Positions 42,968 through 55,755 of a stretch of DNA of 64,000 nucleotides are shown piece after piece. How positions within the stretch are numbered: position 1 is the stretch's first letter; every line of letters begins with the position of its first letter. A program made the translations under genes and the position numbers. The notes beneath the pieces are model-generated. The model did not search any database and had not been told where the DNA came from. It saw only the letters and a list, made by a program, of their open reading frames with translations. Source of the stretch: Cornus controversa (Eukaryota; Streptophyta; Magnoliopsida; Cornales; Cornaceae); assembly GCA_026545225.1 (NCBI GenBank), contig CM048850.1, positions 9,639,501-9,703,500 of the forward strand. Reading direction: 5' to 3'.

Positions 42968-45900
42968 TCATATAAAAAAATCTAAGGAAAAAATAAATAT
43001 TTTATTAATATTGTAGTAATAAATATTAAATGAAATTAACTTCATCATTATTGATCATTATTGCAGGATTTTATTTTTATTTTTATTTCTTATTTTATTT
43101 TTTAGGGTTTGGGGCATTAGATAAAGTTATTTGACCAAACATTTCAAAATCAACTATCTTGTTTTTGGCGATTGTGTTTGTTACAACATATAAGTCACCA
43201 TAACTCGAATACTTCAATTAAGGAAAATTATTTAGGGGTTGTCTGGGAGAACTTTTTGAGAGATTGAAACGGACTTTCAAATCTAAAAAGTCTTTCTAAA
43301 AAAATGTTAGTGTTTAGTAAAATAAGCAAAATGGACTTCTAATGAAAGTCAAAGTCCTAAAAAGTCCATTCAAATAAAGCCAAAAAAACTTGCTTTTGGA
43401 AGGAAGTTAGAATTATTTTAAGGAACAAATTTTATTGATAATTTTGCCAACTTTTATTTCATGAAACTTGCTTATTGGGAGTAATTATTAAGGATAAATT
43501 TGTCAAGTTAAAATTGTGTTAATTGTGAAAGGAATTTCAAAAAATGCATCCACCAAACAACTTTTTTCTTTTAAATTCATTTTATTAAAGACATTTTTAA
43601 AGGCCTTTTAAATGGAAACAATTTTAGAATCACTAAGCTCTTCCAAAAAAGGCCTTGATACCACAGAAATAGTGTGTATTGGCAAATCTCATCCAATACA
43701 AACACTAGTTTTTCTATGATAATAGAAAAAACTCATATATGCATAATTTGTGTTTGTGAAATTCTTATTTTTATGGTATCACAGAAGTATCTAATACTTA
43801 TTTGTCCAATTAGAATTCTTGTGGAAATATTTGGCTAAAAAAAAAAAGAAAATTGATTAATTCTATTCGGTCTTTAGTTGCTCAAACAATTAAAATCTCC
43901 CCCAAAACGATTTGAATAAAATTAACTAGTTACAACCTCGATTTTTTTTTAACAATATATACATATTATATAAATATTCTTTTTATAAATTTCTTTTGGT
44001 TGCACCTGAAATCCTAGTATATAAAAGAGTGGCTTCACGTACAGCTTTTTCATCAATGCATATGAACACAATTGGATTTGCATGAGCAACAATATTTTGT
44101 TATTTACACATTATAAAAAGTTGTGATCATTTGTATTGTCAAGGTGGGACAAAAAACAACATAAATATTAAGACATCAGGCGATTCAATATTTTGGGTTG
44201 AATGTGTATGACACCTGAGAAAACTGGTTTGGAGCAATTATCTTCATATCAAAAGTTAAATGCATAAATAACTCCAAAGTTTAGTGTGGGAGTGTTTCTC
44301 AGGAATCATTTTTATTTTCTGCATTTTATAAAACCAAAGACACCACTTCAACACGATCCTTGGAAAAAAAAGTTTTATTTTTCAAGTGATTGAATCTTTT
44401 GCATTAAATATATATGACACCTAAGATGACTGTTTTTTGAAAACTATTTTATAGTTTTTCACCAAAAGGATTTTCAGAAGAAAAAAAAAACGTTTTTGGT
44501 AACCGTGGTGTTCAGTGCTTTGCCTCTATTAATTCCCGAGACACACTCCAAAGCACGCCCTCCACACAAGTCGGGTTATTCTCAACATGCGCCGCATACA
44601 TAGGCCCTAATTCTCTAAAAACTATTCTCAAAAAACTAAAAACTGACCCAAGCTAAAATTTAACTCTTTTAATCTTTCCATCTACATCCTCCCAAATATT
44701 AGAAGATAGTTAAATTGTTTAAAGGGTCAGCCTCAACGCCCCTAACTTGTATACTGAATCACAACACTCTTAAATACTGAATAAGTAGCCCTGAAAGCTT
44801 TAAATAGCTCAATCTTAGTCAAACTTTATAACTGGTTGCTCATCATTAACTACAAATAATACAAAACTGCAAATTTTCTAAATATGCACATAATTTACTT
44901 GTCAATCAACACCTCTCCTTCATTTATAACATTACAAGATTATGCTTAACAAAGTTCCTTTTTTTTACCCCAAGGGGTTGGCTCAAGTTGATAAAGTTCC
45001 CTTTTTTTTTTCTCCTTGTACTCTATTCAAAGGTACCAGAAATCAATGTTTCCATAGTGCAAAATGCAGCCTAACCCTTCTCTTCAACTACAAGTAGGAC
45101 TAATACATATGAATGGATGCAAGGGTTGTGATGTAATGATGATATATTTATTTTATGAGATGAATGAAATAGTTGAGTTTTATATTTTAGAGAATGAATA
45201 CCTACAGATATTTTAGTAACTATCCTTGTATCAAAGAAGTTATCAACATAATGATTCTGTTATTAACGAAAGTGATGAAAATTATGAGATGCACGAAACA
45301 AATTCCGTTTAAGAGGATGAATTACTAATAATTTTGAGCAATTATCCTCATGTCAGAAATTAAACGAACCATAGCATCAATCAGCAAGTTTAGTTTGTCT
45401 TGTGTAGACGATGAAATCATATCGAGAGTATTGATGGCCATTTCAATCGGTGTTGAAGTAACATATTCTAGAGATGAATAAATCATGTTGAAAATTAGCC
45501 ATATTTAGTTTCAGAATTTATGTCGCATAGACTAGTAAAACAAAAAGGTAAATGATCAAATAAATATTCTCCTCCATTCTGTGTCTGTGGAGTGACGAGC
45601 AAATTAGCCATATTTAGCTGGACTATATTTCACAATTTATGTCGCACAAACTTGTAAAACAAAAAAGGTAATGATCAAATAAATATTCTCCTTCATTCTG
45701 GAGAGTGAAGAATCTCCTTTTAACAAAGCGCCATATTTCTTACGCTCCAGATAGGATAACCGGGAGTATCTTCAATTTTAAAATCAAATTCATCAAAGTA
45801 TTTAACATGACTATTACCAAAAAATAAATACATAAAAGACTCTAAAGTTTAGAGTAGGAGTATTTTCAGGAATCATTTTCATTTTCTGCATTTTATAAAC

Positions 45901-45986
45901 CAAAGACACTCACTTCAACATGATCCTTGGGGGAAAAAAAAGCAGTTTAACATCGTAATAAATCCTTACCTGTGGTAAATTCGTGT
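42968..45986. repeat. Intergenic, with dispersed duplications downstream of the gluconokinase gene
   Basis: A roughly 110-base block (about 44259-44370) is repeated at 45822-45935. A second block (about 45488-45580) is repeated almost at once at 45601-45695. SINE-like wording (GGGGTTGGCTCAAG, 44974-44987) is flanked by T runs. No gene is recognised. The region 43230-43650 has the look of a decayed MITE without definable ends. Confidence 0.55.
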
Positions 45987-48363
45987 TCAGAAAATCAAAG
46001 CTCTTATGGTGTTCACAATTGTCTGAGGACTTAATGTAGCATCAACCTTAAGTATCCCCTCGGATTCATCAATCTGAAGCAAATCTAATTGAGATTGCAA
46101 GAGCGAAGCAGGCATGAAATGCTTCCCTTCTTCTGCTCTTTTCTCTAAACGTGCAGAGAGAACCTCAGCCTGAGCATCCAACAAAACAAACTTCACTACA
46201 GAGACGTAGCTTCCTGGTTCATTGTTTGTGTCAGCAGATCTAAGAATTTCTCTGTACCGCTTCTGCAGAGCAGAACACCCAAGAATTACATTTTTTCCAC
46301 TGACTAAGCTTGCTCTTAGGACATCTCGCAACGTTTCAAGCCATGGAGTACGGTCTTCCTCTGATAAAGGGATTCCTTTGTGCATCTTTTCTGTCTTTTT
46401 GTTGCACAAATCACCAATTCAAAAAGTTGAATAAGAAAATAAATGAAATTTGTTTTAGTAGAGTAAAACTCTGATTCTAAATCAAATTACTAAAATTTAT
46501 CAATTCACCTTTGCTTGATTGAGAGTGAAAATCATCAGCGTCAAGAAAACTGCAATTTATAACTTTTGCCAGCATCTCACCTATTGTGCTGCCGCCAAAG
46601 TACAAGCGCAACACATTATTTCATAAGAACTAAGAAGAAATTAGAATTAATTGAAATTAAAAGAACAAAGAAATGTGAAGGAAAAGAGAGTGGTGGATTT
46701 GTTTGCTACAGCAGCATAGAAATCAATATAATCTTTGTATTTAATCCAATATCATGCCATAGAGGTTGGTTATTGTCTTTTTAGAGATTAGTTCCTTAAA
46801 AGAAAGGGACCTTTATCAAGGGTTGCAACAATGAAGATAATATTGTGGGAAACGAGAAACAACCCTTCTAACCTGGTGACCTTTTGGTAAATCACCACAA
46901 ACTTACACATATCATTTAAACCCAGACTTGCCCAAAAAAAAATAAACAACAACAAAGATAGTATTCTGTCAGTTAAACAACTAAACCAAATAATTATACG
47001 CCACTTGATGGGAAGGAAGCAACTTTTTTTTTCTTTGTTCAAAGGTATGAACAAATAAAATGATTCGGCATACTGAAGCTATTTTAAGAAAATTTTGCTA
47101 AAATTCAGTCCTTGAATTTCTTGGTGAATAAGGTTATGTTGTGCTAGGAGCTGCTCATTTTTGGTATTAACCGAAGAAGCTCATTCAGATCTTTTCTTTT
47201 TAACAAAGAAAAAATGTTTCAGATGCTTCTTTCAAGCTAGTGGCTTATTCATATCAACCAAGTTCCTTCAGACATCAAAGACAGGATTTGTAATGCATTA
47301 CAAATTAGGTCCCTCCTATTATCTGATTATACAAGCTTCTTCTACCCTTCTTAGCCTGTTTGGGTCCCTCTTATATCGAAAAATGGTCCCCGAGAAAAGT
47401 AAATTACTTACAAAAAAGGAAAAATTATAATAAATTGTTTTACCACATATAACGCATAAATGCATAATAGTTGGATTGCAAGAAATTATATTGAAAATAA
47501 AACTTAAAAATTTTTCTTGTTGCATAGTTCTTTATAAAATGGAAGAAAGTGTGTGAAGGGAAGTACTTTTTGCAACAAAACAGTTATATATGACATGTTC
47601 ATACCTTAGATAACAACCAAATACACCAAAAAGTAACCTGCATGGTGACCCAGCGGTTAAGGCATCTCTTGGGGCAAACAGTATACTCAGACATGCTGAG
47701 TGTGCCTTTTAAAAGGTGCACAAACACCTCGGTTTAAATGATATGTTTAGTCTACGGTTGCATATATGTGATGCTTAGCTTGCAGTCTCGTGTACCAAAA
47801 TGTCACCATTTTAGAAGGGTTTCTCCTTTTCCACACACATACACAAAAAGATATATATCTATATTAGATTTAAGCATTGTGTTTGAATCTCCCTCCAAAA
47901 AAAAAAATCACAATCTAAAGATCAAAAATGCTTAAAAATCAATCTTACTGTTCAAAATATATATGTTTATCTATGGTCTAAAATAACTCGATCTAACGGT
48001 CACGATTCACCAACTGCATTCACATCTAAATTTACATACACTTCGCTAAGAACGTTTATAAGATGATTATATTAGATAAATAAATTAAAAACATAGAATC
48101 ATCACCAAATTTAGGTGGGGTTTCTAAGAACTCACGATTTACCAGCGCCACTAACACCCATAATCACAACAGCTGTTCCTGTAAAATGAAAAAAGTTTTA
48201 TCAATAGACAAAACACTGAGAAACGAAGGGAAACATATATATGTGCAATAAAGAGAAGAATAATTTGAATTGAGAATCAGATACAAAGTTGAATTTGAGT
48301 ATCAACTTTGCGATGAAAAAATAAAAAAGGAATAGAATAACAACCTTTGAGATCAGAAGCCAT
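45987..48363 (-). CDS. Gluconokinase (EC 2.7.1.12)
   Basis: Four exons (48363-48345, 48178-48136, 46588-46509, 46390-45987) join in frame to 181 residues, similar to known bacterial and plant GntK-type enzymes. The N-terminus has the ATP-binding P-loop 'VVIMGVSGAGKSTIG'. 'FLDADDFHSQSSKEKMHKG' and 'IPLSEEDRTPWLETL' follow, the substrate-binding signature. Later come 'VILGCSALQKRYREILR', 'FVLLDAQAEVLSARLEKR' and 'HFMPASLLQSQLDLLQ'. It phosphorylates D-gluconate with ATP to 6-phosphogluconate, feeding the oxidative pentose phosphate pathway. Introns are GT-AG, with phases fitting at all junctions. Intron 2 is 1.5 kb and holds a SINE-like repeat. The start is the only ATG in frame before the P-loop. 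No defects were seen. Confidence 0.93.
47636..47850 (+). mobile_element. tRNA-derived SINE-like sequence in gluconokinase intron 2
   Basis: TGACCCAGCGGTTAAGG (47645-47661) is a good pol III A-box region. GGTTTAAAT (47731) is a weak B box. The spacing is longer than usual. Downstream are A-rich and TA-rich tracts. Tentative. Confidence 0.4.
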
Positions 48364-48689
48364 ATTTGATTTGTAGATCTTTAAAGGAAGGCTCAGTTGA
48401 TGAGAACTGACAAACAAGCAAGATAGCCCTGTAACCCAAGGGCATGACAGGAATTATCAACATTTTGAACCATAAAGAGAAATCAATTCTTATCATGGTT
48501 GTTAAAACAACTTCAAAAAATTGTACCTTACACGCAAGACAAAGCAAATATGGTATAGATATAACTTTTAATCATGAAATTTAAAACACTATTCGCGACT
48601 CGCGAGAAGTATATTGACAAAATCGGAAGAATCGCAACTGGGGAAAAAGCAGACGAACCCGTCTTCCAATACAAAAAGGTCTTCTTGCA
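48364..48689 (-). promoter_or_regulatory. Upstream region of the gluconokinase gene
   Basis: Short intergenic stretch that should hold the promoter. I cannot name a TATA box with confidence. It is followed at once by the GAGCTCG-type repeat. Confidence 0.3.
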
Positions 48690-48845
48690 GCCGCCAACCC
48701 AAGGGCTGCAATCGAGCGGAGCCGAGTAGTAGCATGTTTGAGCTCGGCTCGGCAGTGCAACAGGGTGTTCGAGCTCGGCTTGAGCTCCCACCTCAACTGT
48801 TCGAGCTCAGCTTGGTCCTGTTCACGAGCTCGAAACTCGTATAGT
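48690..48845. repeat. GAGCTCG-type interspersed repeat
   Basis: Words such as GAGCTCGGCTCGGC and TTCGAGCTCGGCTTGAGC recur. Same family as in the DUF1218 intron. Several chance frames cross it. Confidence 0.6.
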
Positions 48846-49389
48846 GATGCACATATTACACACAAAATACACACACATATGCACAGGAACACAGATCTAA
48901 ACACACACACATTTTCCATACAAAACACACACACCTGCACAGATATGTCTAAAACTAAATATTCATCAAAAGAAATCTCATACAAAATTATAAGAAGTAG
49001 AAATACCTGGAAAATCACCGATCTGGCCAAAGCCACTGTTCGGATCTCGCCAAAGCTAGCACTCTGATCTCACCAAAGCCACCGTCACCATTCTTGATCT
49101 TCCCACGCAACGAGAGAGAGAGAGAGAGAGAGAGTAGATCGGCAGACGTTAATCGGGATGTAAAGAGAGGAGTGCGGCTAGGGTTTGAGAGTAAAAGAGT
49201 GGTTAAAGGTTATATAGGTGGGCTTTCAGAACATGGGCTTTGGGCTGTTTTAATTCTCTTGGACTTTTGTCTTTTTTATTTAAAAAATGGTTAGTCATTT
49301 TATTGTTTGGGCTGGGCTGGACTACACTTACTTGTTTAAAAGAAAATGCATGGCCTAGTCTTATGAAGATATTTAATATATATGTACAA
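48846..49389. other. Intergenic, with CA and GA microsatellites
   Basis: An (AC)n-rich stretch at 48855-48935 and (GA)n at 49110-49132. No gene is recognised. Confidence 0.5.
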
Positions 49390-49627
49390 TGTAATATATA
49401 TTTAGTAATCAAGCTTGTTCGTGAATATGTAATCAAGTTCTATTTGTATGATCTTCATGAATAAACGAGCTGAGTCTGGTGATGTTCAGACTCAGCTCAT
49501 TTACAAATCGAGCTTCATATTTATGTTTGTGTTCGATTCGTTTATTAAATAAACGAACTCAGGCCGAACTCTTAACGAGCCGAGCTCGAAGGTTCGTGAA
49601 TGGCTCGCCTCGCTTGCAGCCCTGTAA
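49390..49627. repeat. GAGCTCG-type interspersed repeat, second copy
   Basis: ACGAGCTGAGTC, AACGAGCCGAGCTCGAAGG and a terminal GCAGCCCTGTAA match the inner arm of the intronic inverted repeat (GGGCTGTAAAC). Same family. Confidence 0.6.
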
Positions 49628-49707
49628 ACAATCAAACATTTAGTTAATTTATTTATTGATTTAAGTACAACTTAATAGCAATGTCTTCTGATATAACAAG
49701 TAATTGC

Positions 49708-49710
49708 TTA

Positions 49711-49748
<38 letters not shown>
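49708..49748. repeat. (TA)n(TG)n microsatellite
   Basis: Compound repeat directly abutting the left end of the TIR element. A TA tract also abuts the right end (51362 onwards), so the element may have inserted into the microsatellite. Confidence 0.9.
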
Positions 49749-49749
<1 letters not shown>

Positions 49750-51361
49750 GCAAAATTAAATTTTGGTGACCAATCCTAACAAAATTACTCTAAAGTAATC
49801 ATAAAGTCTGAAAATTATGAATAGTCACCAAAATTGAAACTTAATTGCTAATGAGTGATCATTTGAGGCTAATTTGGTAAAAAACACTTCATATTTATTA
49901 AACATTCTAAAAATAATTTTTAAATGATCAAATTATATAAAGATAATTCCTTGAATTCATCCTCCTCTCTCTCTTCCTCATCCATCACTCTCTTTCTTCC
50001 TTTTTAATTTGTCAATCTACCAATTAAAAAGATAGGATTTCTTTACCATTCTTATATCTTTTCTCATTCTCTATATCATGGTCTCAAAACATACTACATA
50101 AACAAGAGGATAAGAAGTTACATAACAAATTTGAGATACATTAAGAGTTGCTTAAATTTTCTTACGAAGTGTTTGAGAGAACGAAAAATGAGAATTTTTT
50201 TTTCTCGCAAACAAATCAAAATTTTTATTAGATCAACAAAACAAATATCATAAACATTATTTTCATTCAATTCATACTAACTCTGTGTAGAAATTGAGAA
50301 GTTATACATATATATATATATATATGATATAGAAATGGACAAAAATAAGGTTACCAATATATAACAAGTACAATCTTTAAAGCTAACTGGGAGTGTATTG
50401 CTTCTCAATTTCTATGCTAACAAGGAGGAAAAGAAAAGTCATTCTACTTGGATATGAGGAAAAAAAAAACTCAAACCAAATGCTTCTGCAATGCTATTTA
50501 TATTGCTCTGATTTGAAGAAGATTAAACAACCTTAACACCATTCACAACAATCTTTAAAGCTAACTGGGAGTGTATTGCTTCTCAATTTTTATGCTAACA
50601 TTGAGGAAAAGAAAAGTCATTCTACTTGGATATGAGGAAAAAAAAAAAACTCAAACCAAATGCTTCTGCAATGCTATTTATATTGCTCTGATTTGAAGAA
50701 GATTAAACAACCTTAACACCATTCACAGGTCACGCCATTACATGCAAAAAAAAAACTGGTATTTTGATTTGCTTTATCAAATAATTTATTTTTTAACATA
50801 TGCTATCAATTATTCAAAACCAATAAAAAGAAATTCATTTCCAACAATTAAACAAAATCACCATGAAAAAGAAACAAAATCACTACAAGATCCAACTGTA
50901 TGACAAAAGAATTCTAATTGTTGCCGCTCTAAATTATTGTTTCTTATTTTAGTTGTTACTCCAGTATTCTAGTTGTCATCACCAAATAACAACTTCTAGC
51001 ATCACCTGCAAATAAACAATAAAAATCATGAATTATATAAGAATATAAATAATACAATATATGAAAATAAAAATAAATAATTATTAGTTAAAAGTTCTTT
51101 CTAAATATTTATTAGGCAACTTGAAAGAGTTACTGCTTACTTGGCAACTTGAAACAAAATGTTTAATTGAGATTAATGTAAAGGGCAAATTTGTCAAATT
51201 ATAAATAATTTATTAGAGGAATGATATTTACATAATAAGTAATCAAATGATCACTCATCAGCAATTACGTTTTAATTTTGGTGACTATTAATCTTTTTCG
51301 GACTTTATAGTCACTTTAGAGTAATTTTGTTTAGAATTGGTCACCAAAATCTAATTTTTCC
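49749..51361. mobile_element. 1.6-kb non-autonomous DNA transposon with ~130-bp terminal inverted repeats
   Basis: The left end (GGCAAAATTAAATTTTGGTG to about 49880) matches the reverse complement of the right end (about 51235-51361), including GGTGACCAAT, AAAATTACTCTAAAGT and TGATGAGTGATCATTTGA. I estimate about 85 percent identity over 130 bases. The interior has no ORF but contains a 178-bp tandem duplication. Long TIRs suggest a MULE-type element, but the target duplication cannot be read in the flanking TA tracts. Confidence 0.75.
50371..50727. repeat. 178-bp near-perfect tandem duplication
   Basis: Copy one 50371-50548, copy two 50549-50727. They differ at only a few bases and in the length of an A run. 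High identity implies a recent duplication inside the TIR element. Confidence 0.95.
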
Positions 51362-51499
51362 TATATATATATATATTTATTTATTTATACAATACCAATA
51401 TCTTGCTCACCGGTGAGCAAGAAATTTTATCCACACTTTGACTAGAGGCCGTTAGATTAAATCTGACTGCCACTAGTAAAACCCATTTATGGACTTACA
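51362..51499. other. TA-rich spacer before the copia fragment
   Basis: Microsatellite followed by unassigned sequence, up to the start of copia homology. Confidence 0.4.
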
Positions 51500-53056
51500 C
51501 TAGGTTACCTTCGTGACTATCATTACTTCTCCACTATTTTTATCTCATCATGAACCTCAAACTTATCAAGAAGCTAGTTCTAATCCTAATTGGCAACAAG
51601 CTATGACAGATAAATTACATGCTCTCGACCAATCTCATACATGGGACATGGTTGATCTACCTTTTGGGAAAACTATTGTTGGTTGTAAATGGGTCTACAA
51701 AATTAAGATTCATTCTGATGGTTCTATGGAACGATACAAAGCTCGTCTGGTTGCTAAAGGTTATACACAGGAATATGGTATTGATTATGAGGAGACTTTC
51801 GTTCCTATTGCCCGATTGACTTCTGTTCGCAGTTTACTTGCAGTTGCTGCTGTTCGTAAGTGGGATCTTTTTCAAATAGATGTTAAAAATGCATTTTTCA
51901 ATGGGGATCTTGCAAAAGAGGTTTATATGAAACCTCCTCCTGGATATAATCATTCTCCTCATCAAGTCTGCAAATTTCGTCGTGTTCTATATGGTCTTAA
52001 ACAAGCTCCTCGGGCCTGGTTTGCAAAATTTAGCTCTGTTATTGGCAATTTCAGATTTACATCTAGCTCTTATGATTCTGGCCTATTCATTCGCAAAGCC
52101 GTATATGGTATTACTCTTCTACTTCTCTATGTTGATGATATGATCATTACCGGAGATGATCTTAAAGGCATTTCTACTCTCAAACAATCTCTTCGTCATC
52201 ATTTTGAGATGAATGATCTTGGACACTTAAGCTATTTCTTCGGTCTTGAGATTCATTCTGATTCCAATGGTCATTATATCTCACAAGCCAAGTATGCCTC
52301 CGACATTCTTGCTCGAGCTGCTCTCACTGATTGTAAAACATCTTCTACTCCTCTGGAAACTAACATTTATCTCACTCCTCTGGATGGTACTCTGCTTAGT
52401 GATGCAACATTGTATCGACAATTGGTTGGCAATCTTGTCTATCTTATAGTTACTCGCCTTACATTGCTTATGCAATTCACATTGTCAGTCAATTCCTATC
52501 AGCTCCAAGATCTACCCATTATGATATCGTTCTTCGCATTCTTCGATACATCAAAGGTACTATGTTTCAAGGGCTTCACTTTTTCGCTCATTCTTCTCTT
52601 GTTCTTCGTGCCTACTCTGATGCTGACTGGGCAGGAGATCCCACTGATTGTCGCTCCACTACTGGATATTGCTTCTTGTTGGGTGATTCTCTTATTTCTT
52701 GGCGCAGCAAGAAACAATCTATCACTTCACATTCTAGTACAGAGGCTGAATATCGTGCTCTTGCTGATACTACTCAAGAACTTCTTTGGCTTCGATGGTT
52801 ACTTGAGGGCATGGGTATTTCACATTCCACTGCTACAACACTTTGTTGTGATAATCAAAGTGCCATCCAAATTGCTCATAATGACGTCTTTCATGAACGT
52901 ACCAAACATATTGAAATTGATTGCCATTTTGTCCGACAACATGTACTTCAAGGCACAATTCGTCTGCTCTCTGTCACTTCTACTGATGAGACAGCCTTCA
53001 TTTTCACCAAAGCTCATCCGCCAGGACGTTTTTATGATTTGGTTTCCAAACTTTAG
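51500..53056 (+). pseudogene. Ty1/copia reverse transcriptase and RNase H fragment
   Basis: The RT frame from 51513 shows 'WVYKIKIHSDGSMERYKARL', 'LVAKGYTQEYGIDYEETFVP', 'DVKNAFFNGDL', 'VLYGLKQAPRAWF' and the catalytic 'LLLYVDDMIITGDD'. A one-base loss near 52457 moves the rest to another frame, where RNase H follows ('AYSDADWAGDPTDCRSTTGY', 'KQSITSHSSTEAEYRAL', 'DNQSAIQIAHNDVFHERTKH') and ends with a stop at 53054. Gag, protease and integrase are absent, so the copy is 5'-truncated and inactive. Otherwise it is well preserved. Confidence 0.92.
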
Positions 53057-53080
53057 TTGTTTTCCTCTTTATCTACTTAG

Positions 53081-53094
53081 GTTTGAGAGGGGAA
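53081..53094 (+). promoter_or_regulatory. Polypurine tract of the copia fragment
   Basis: GTTTGAGAGGGGAA directly precedes the TGTTA start of the LTR. This is the normal plus-strand primer position. Confidence 0.75.
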
Positions 53095-53286
53095 TGTTAG
53101 TATAATACATATATAACATGTGTCCCCATAATCTCTCCCTTTATTCTCTCTCCATCCCATTATTCTCTCCTTGACTCACTCTCTGCATCCTATATATATA
53201 ACCCATTGTATTGTTGATGAATATAATATAGTTGATGAATATATACATGATATTTCTTATTTATCTTTTCTGTCTCAATCATAACA
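53095..53286 (+). mobile_element. 3' LTR of the copia fragment (192 bp)
   Basis: It begins TGTTAGTATAATAC and ends CAATCATAACA, giving TGTTA/TAACA terminal inverted repeats. A TATA-type TATATATATAA lies at about 53190-53201. The short length suits some copia families. Confidence 0.75.
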
Positions 53287-54071
53287 AGATAAATTCAACT
53301 CTGTTTTTTTCAAATGAAAGATTTGTGGTGCTCTTCCTCTTATTGTTGATGGCAGCGTTAGAAAATATCCGCAAAGTGTATCCTCTCTCCTTTACTTCAA
53401 TTGAGTACCCATTGAAATTTTGTTATGGTTCCAATTGGGTTTGATAATAATTCTTTTGATATCTTGGGAGAGAAAAGTTAAGATGATTGATGTTTTATTT
53501 GATATCGGATTGAATTCTCCTAATTAATCCTTACAAATTGTAATTGAAAGGGGCAACATTGATATTTTAATGTCCAAAGGAGGTTAAAATGTCATTTCAC
53601 AATCACTTGATATTTGAAAATTTTATTTCACGCCAAGGTTGCAGAAACTTATTACATGACTATTTACCCTGTTTACATAATAATATATATACATATATAT
53701 TTTCCTCTTTTTTTTTTACTGATATGCATAGTTTGACCCAACGACACAAGGACTCAAGGAAATCTCTTTACTTTCTCGGACATATTCGACACTCCACTCA
53801 TCACAACGAAGGAATGACAAACTAGAGTTCAAATTCAAATTCTCTCATGTTTGTCAAATCTGAGTTTTTATTGTTTTGTCAAGAAAATAATATCATAAAT
53901 AATAAAAGAGTAACATTGTACAATGGTACAGGTTTTCTTATTGATACTCCAATAATGCCCAAATGACCTTTGAACATGGCTTATGGGGGTGTACACATTA
54001 TGACCAAGTTGGAGAACATCACTAACCAAATACATAGTTTTATGGTACACGAAAACTGAAAATAATGTCAA
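53287..54071. other. Intergenic, nothing recognised
   Basis: AT-rich. Short ORFs at 53232-53444 and 53589-53825 have no family features. The right part is the 3' flank of the chromomethylase exons. Confidence 0.5.
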
Positions 54072-55755
54072 TCAAGCTTCATTAGATAAAGACTGCAATA
54101 ATTGAATAGTTGTGGAATGGGAGAATTTGGGTGGGAGAGTCATGAGAGGTTCATCTCCACCCAGCTTTCTCACTGCCATTCCCAGTGCATATCCTAGAGC
54201 ACGCGCAACTGGAACAGCCACCGCATTCCCCACTTGACAGTATCTGCAGAGGTCCAAAATTTGAAGTTCAAATGTTTAAACAAATATGAAATTAATTAAA
54301 CACACCACGTGAATTTGATACATATTAAAAGAAAAAATCCTTAAAAGTTGATATATATATTCAATCAGCTTGTGTTTATCTATTTGTGAAAATATAAGTA
54401 GAAAGAACAACTTAAAAGTTCCGCCAAGAGTTGAGTGCAGATTCGAGTATTATTACAGCCACTTTGCACTAAAGTTATGTAAAAGTTCAGCCAAGAGTTG
54501 AGTGCAGATTCAAGTATTATCACAGCCACTTTGCACTAAAAGTTAGGTGAGTAATCCATCGGCTCCTCTCCACACCGTCTGAATAATGGCCTTTCCTTCT
54601 AGATGTCAAAGTCAGGAAAAGACAATTCCTATCTTATACTTGAGATGAAGCAATGGAAGGAGGAAGAATATCACAAGTAACAGCTACATAACACAAGAAT
54701 AGTGAAATAAACTGCAACATTTCAGACCTTGGACAAAGATCATTCCAAGAAGAATAGTGCAGCAAAGTAACCAAGAAATACAAGTTGCAACTAATGATTA
54801 GCTACTTTTCATAAAAATGATACTTATATCTTTTAAATACCAATAAAAAAAAGGCATCCTGCTGAGTCAAATAAGAACACATCTCAGGGAAAAAAAAAAG
54901 ATAAACAAAAGAAAATTGGTTGTTGATGAAGTAATCATCAGTTGCACATCGGGTATGACTTACTGAGTTATTTGAGAACCTAAGAAAACAAACAGTAGGT
55001 AAACACAATTAATTTATACATCCATATGCATACATATATATAAATTTATAACAAATTTAGATCATGTTACAAGAAATTCTAATTTAGGTCATATTAGAGA
55101 GTGGGTTTACTTATCAGGGAAAGGGAAAAAAATAAAAAATAAAAACCAAAGTGGTTTAAGAACTTCAACATGTGACCTCTTCAATGTTTTTTGAGAAACA
55201 TACTACAGAACCACAGTGTATATTATAGGATGTCAGGTACAGGAAACATCATGTGTTTCAAAACCAATCATGTCGGATCCATGTATGAGCATTGCCAAAG
55301 AATCGGTTTGGTGTTTCTGGGATATAATATCTATTATAATGAAATTCAAATCGGCAGAGCAAACTGTAGGCATACCTTTCCTTCACATCCCCACAAAACT
55401 GATAATAATCAGGAAAACCTTGCAACCTTGCACACTCACGAATTGTAAGGACTCTGTCTTGCTCAGGATGTAAAATTACCTGGAGAAATTAAATATCAAA
55501 GAACAAAATCCTCTAAACGTGATTTAATCATAGTGAATAGCAGCTATAAGGCTACCTACCTGGCTGTGAGGATCTGGTCGACACAACACAGTTGGCACCG
55601 TCTCATCCCACCATAATCGGGCAAATGGTCTGCATTGTTATAAGAACAAAAATCAAATATAGAAAATGAAAGATGCAGAGCTTAATGTGCTGCAGGAAAG
55701 TAAATTCTCACCTTGTAGACTTTCCACCACCAAAGTTTATTGCATAATCAGGTAC
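54072..55755 (-). CDS. CMT: Chromomethylase-type DNA (cytosine-5) methyltransferase, last four exons
   Basis: Exons 55755-55712, 55629-55560, 55479-55376 and 54243-54072 join in frame (130 codons with stop) with GT-AG introns. They encode '[20 protein letters not shown]', '[18 protein letters not shown]', motif IX '[20 protein letters not shown]' and motif X '[20 protein letters not shown]'. A short tail ends '...LPPKFSHST'. The combination is typical of plant chromomethylases (CMT2/CMT3), which maintain non-CG methylation at H3K9me2 chromatin. The catalytic PCQ loop, chromodomain and BAH domain would lie further right but are not found up to 64000. Either a very long intron separates them or this is a 3' fragment. 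No stop or frameshift mars these exons. Confidence 0.82.
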
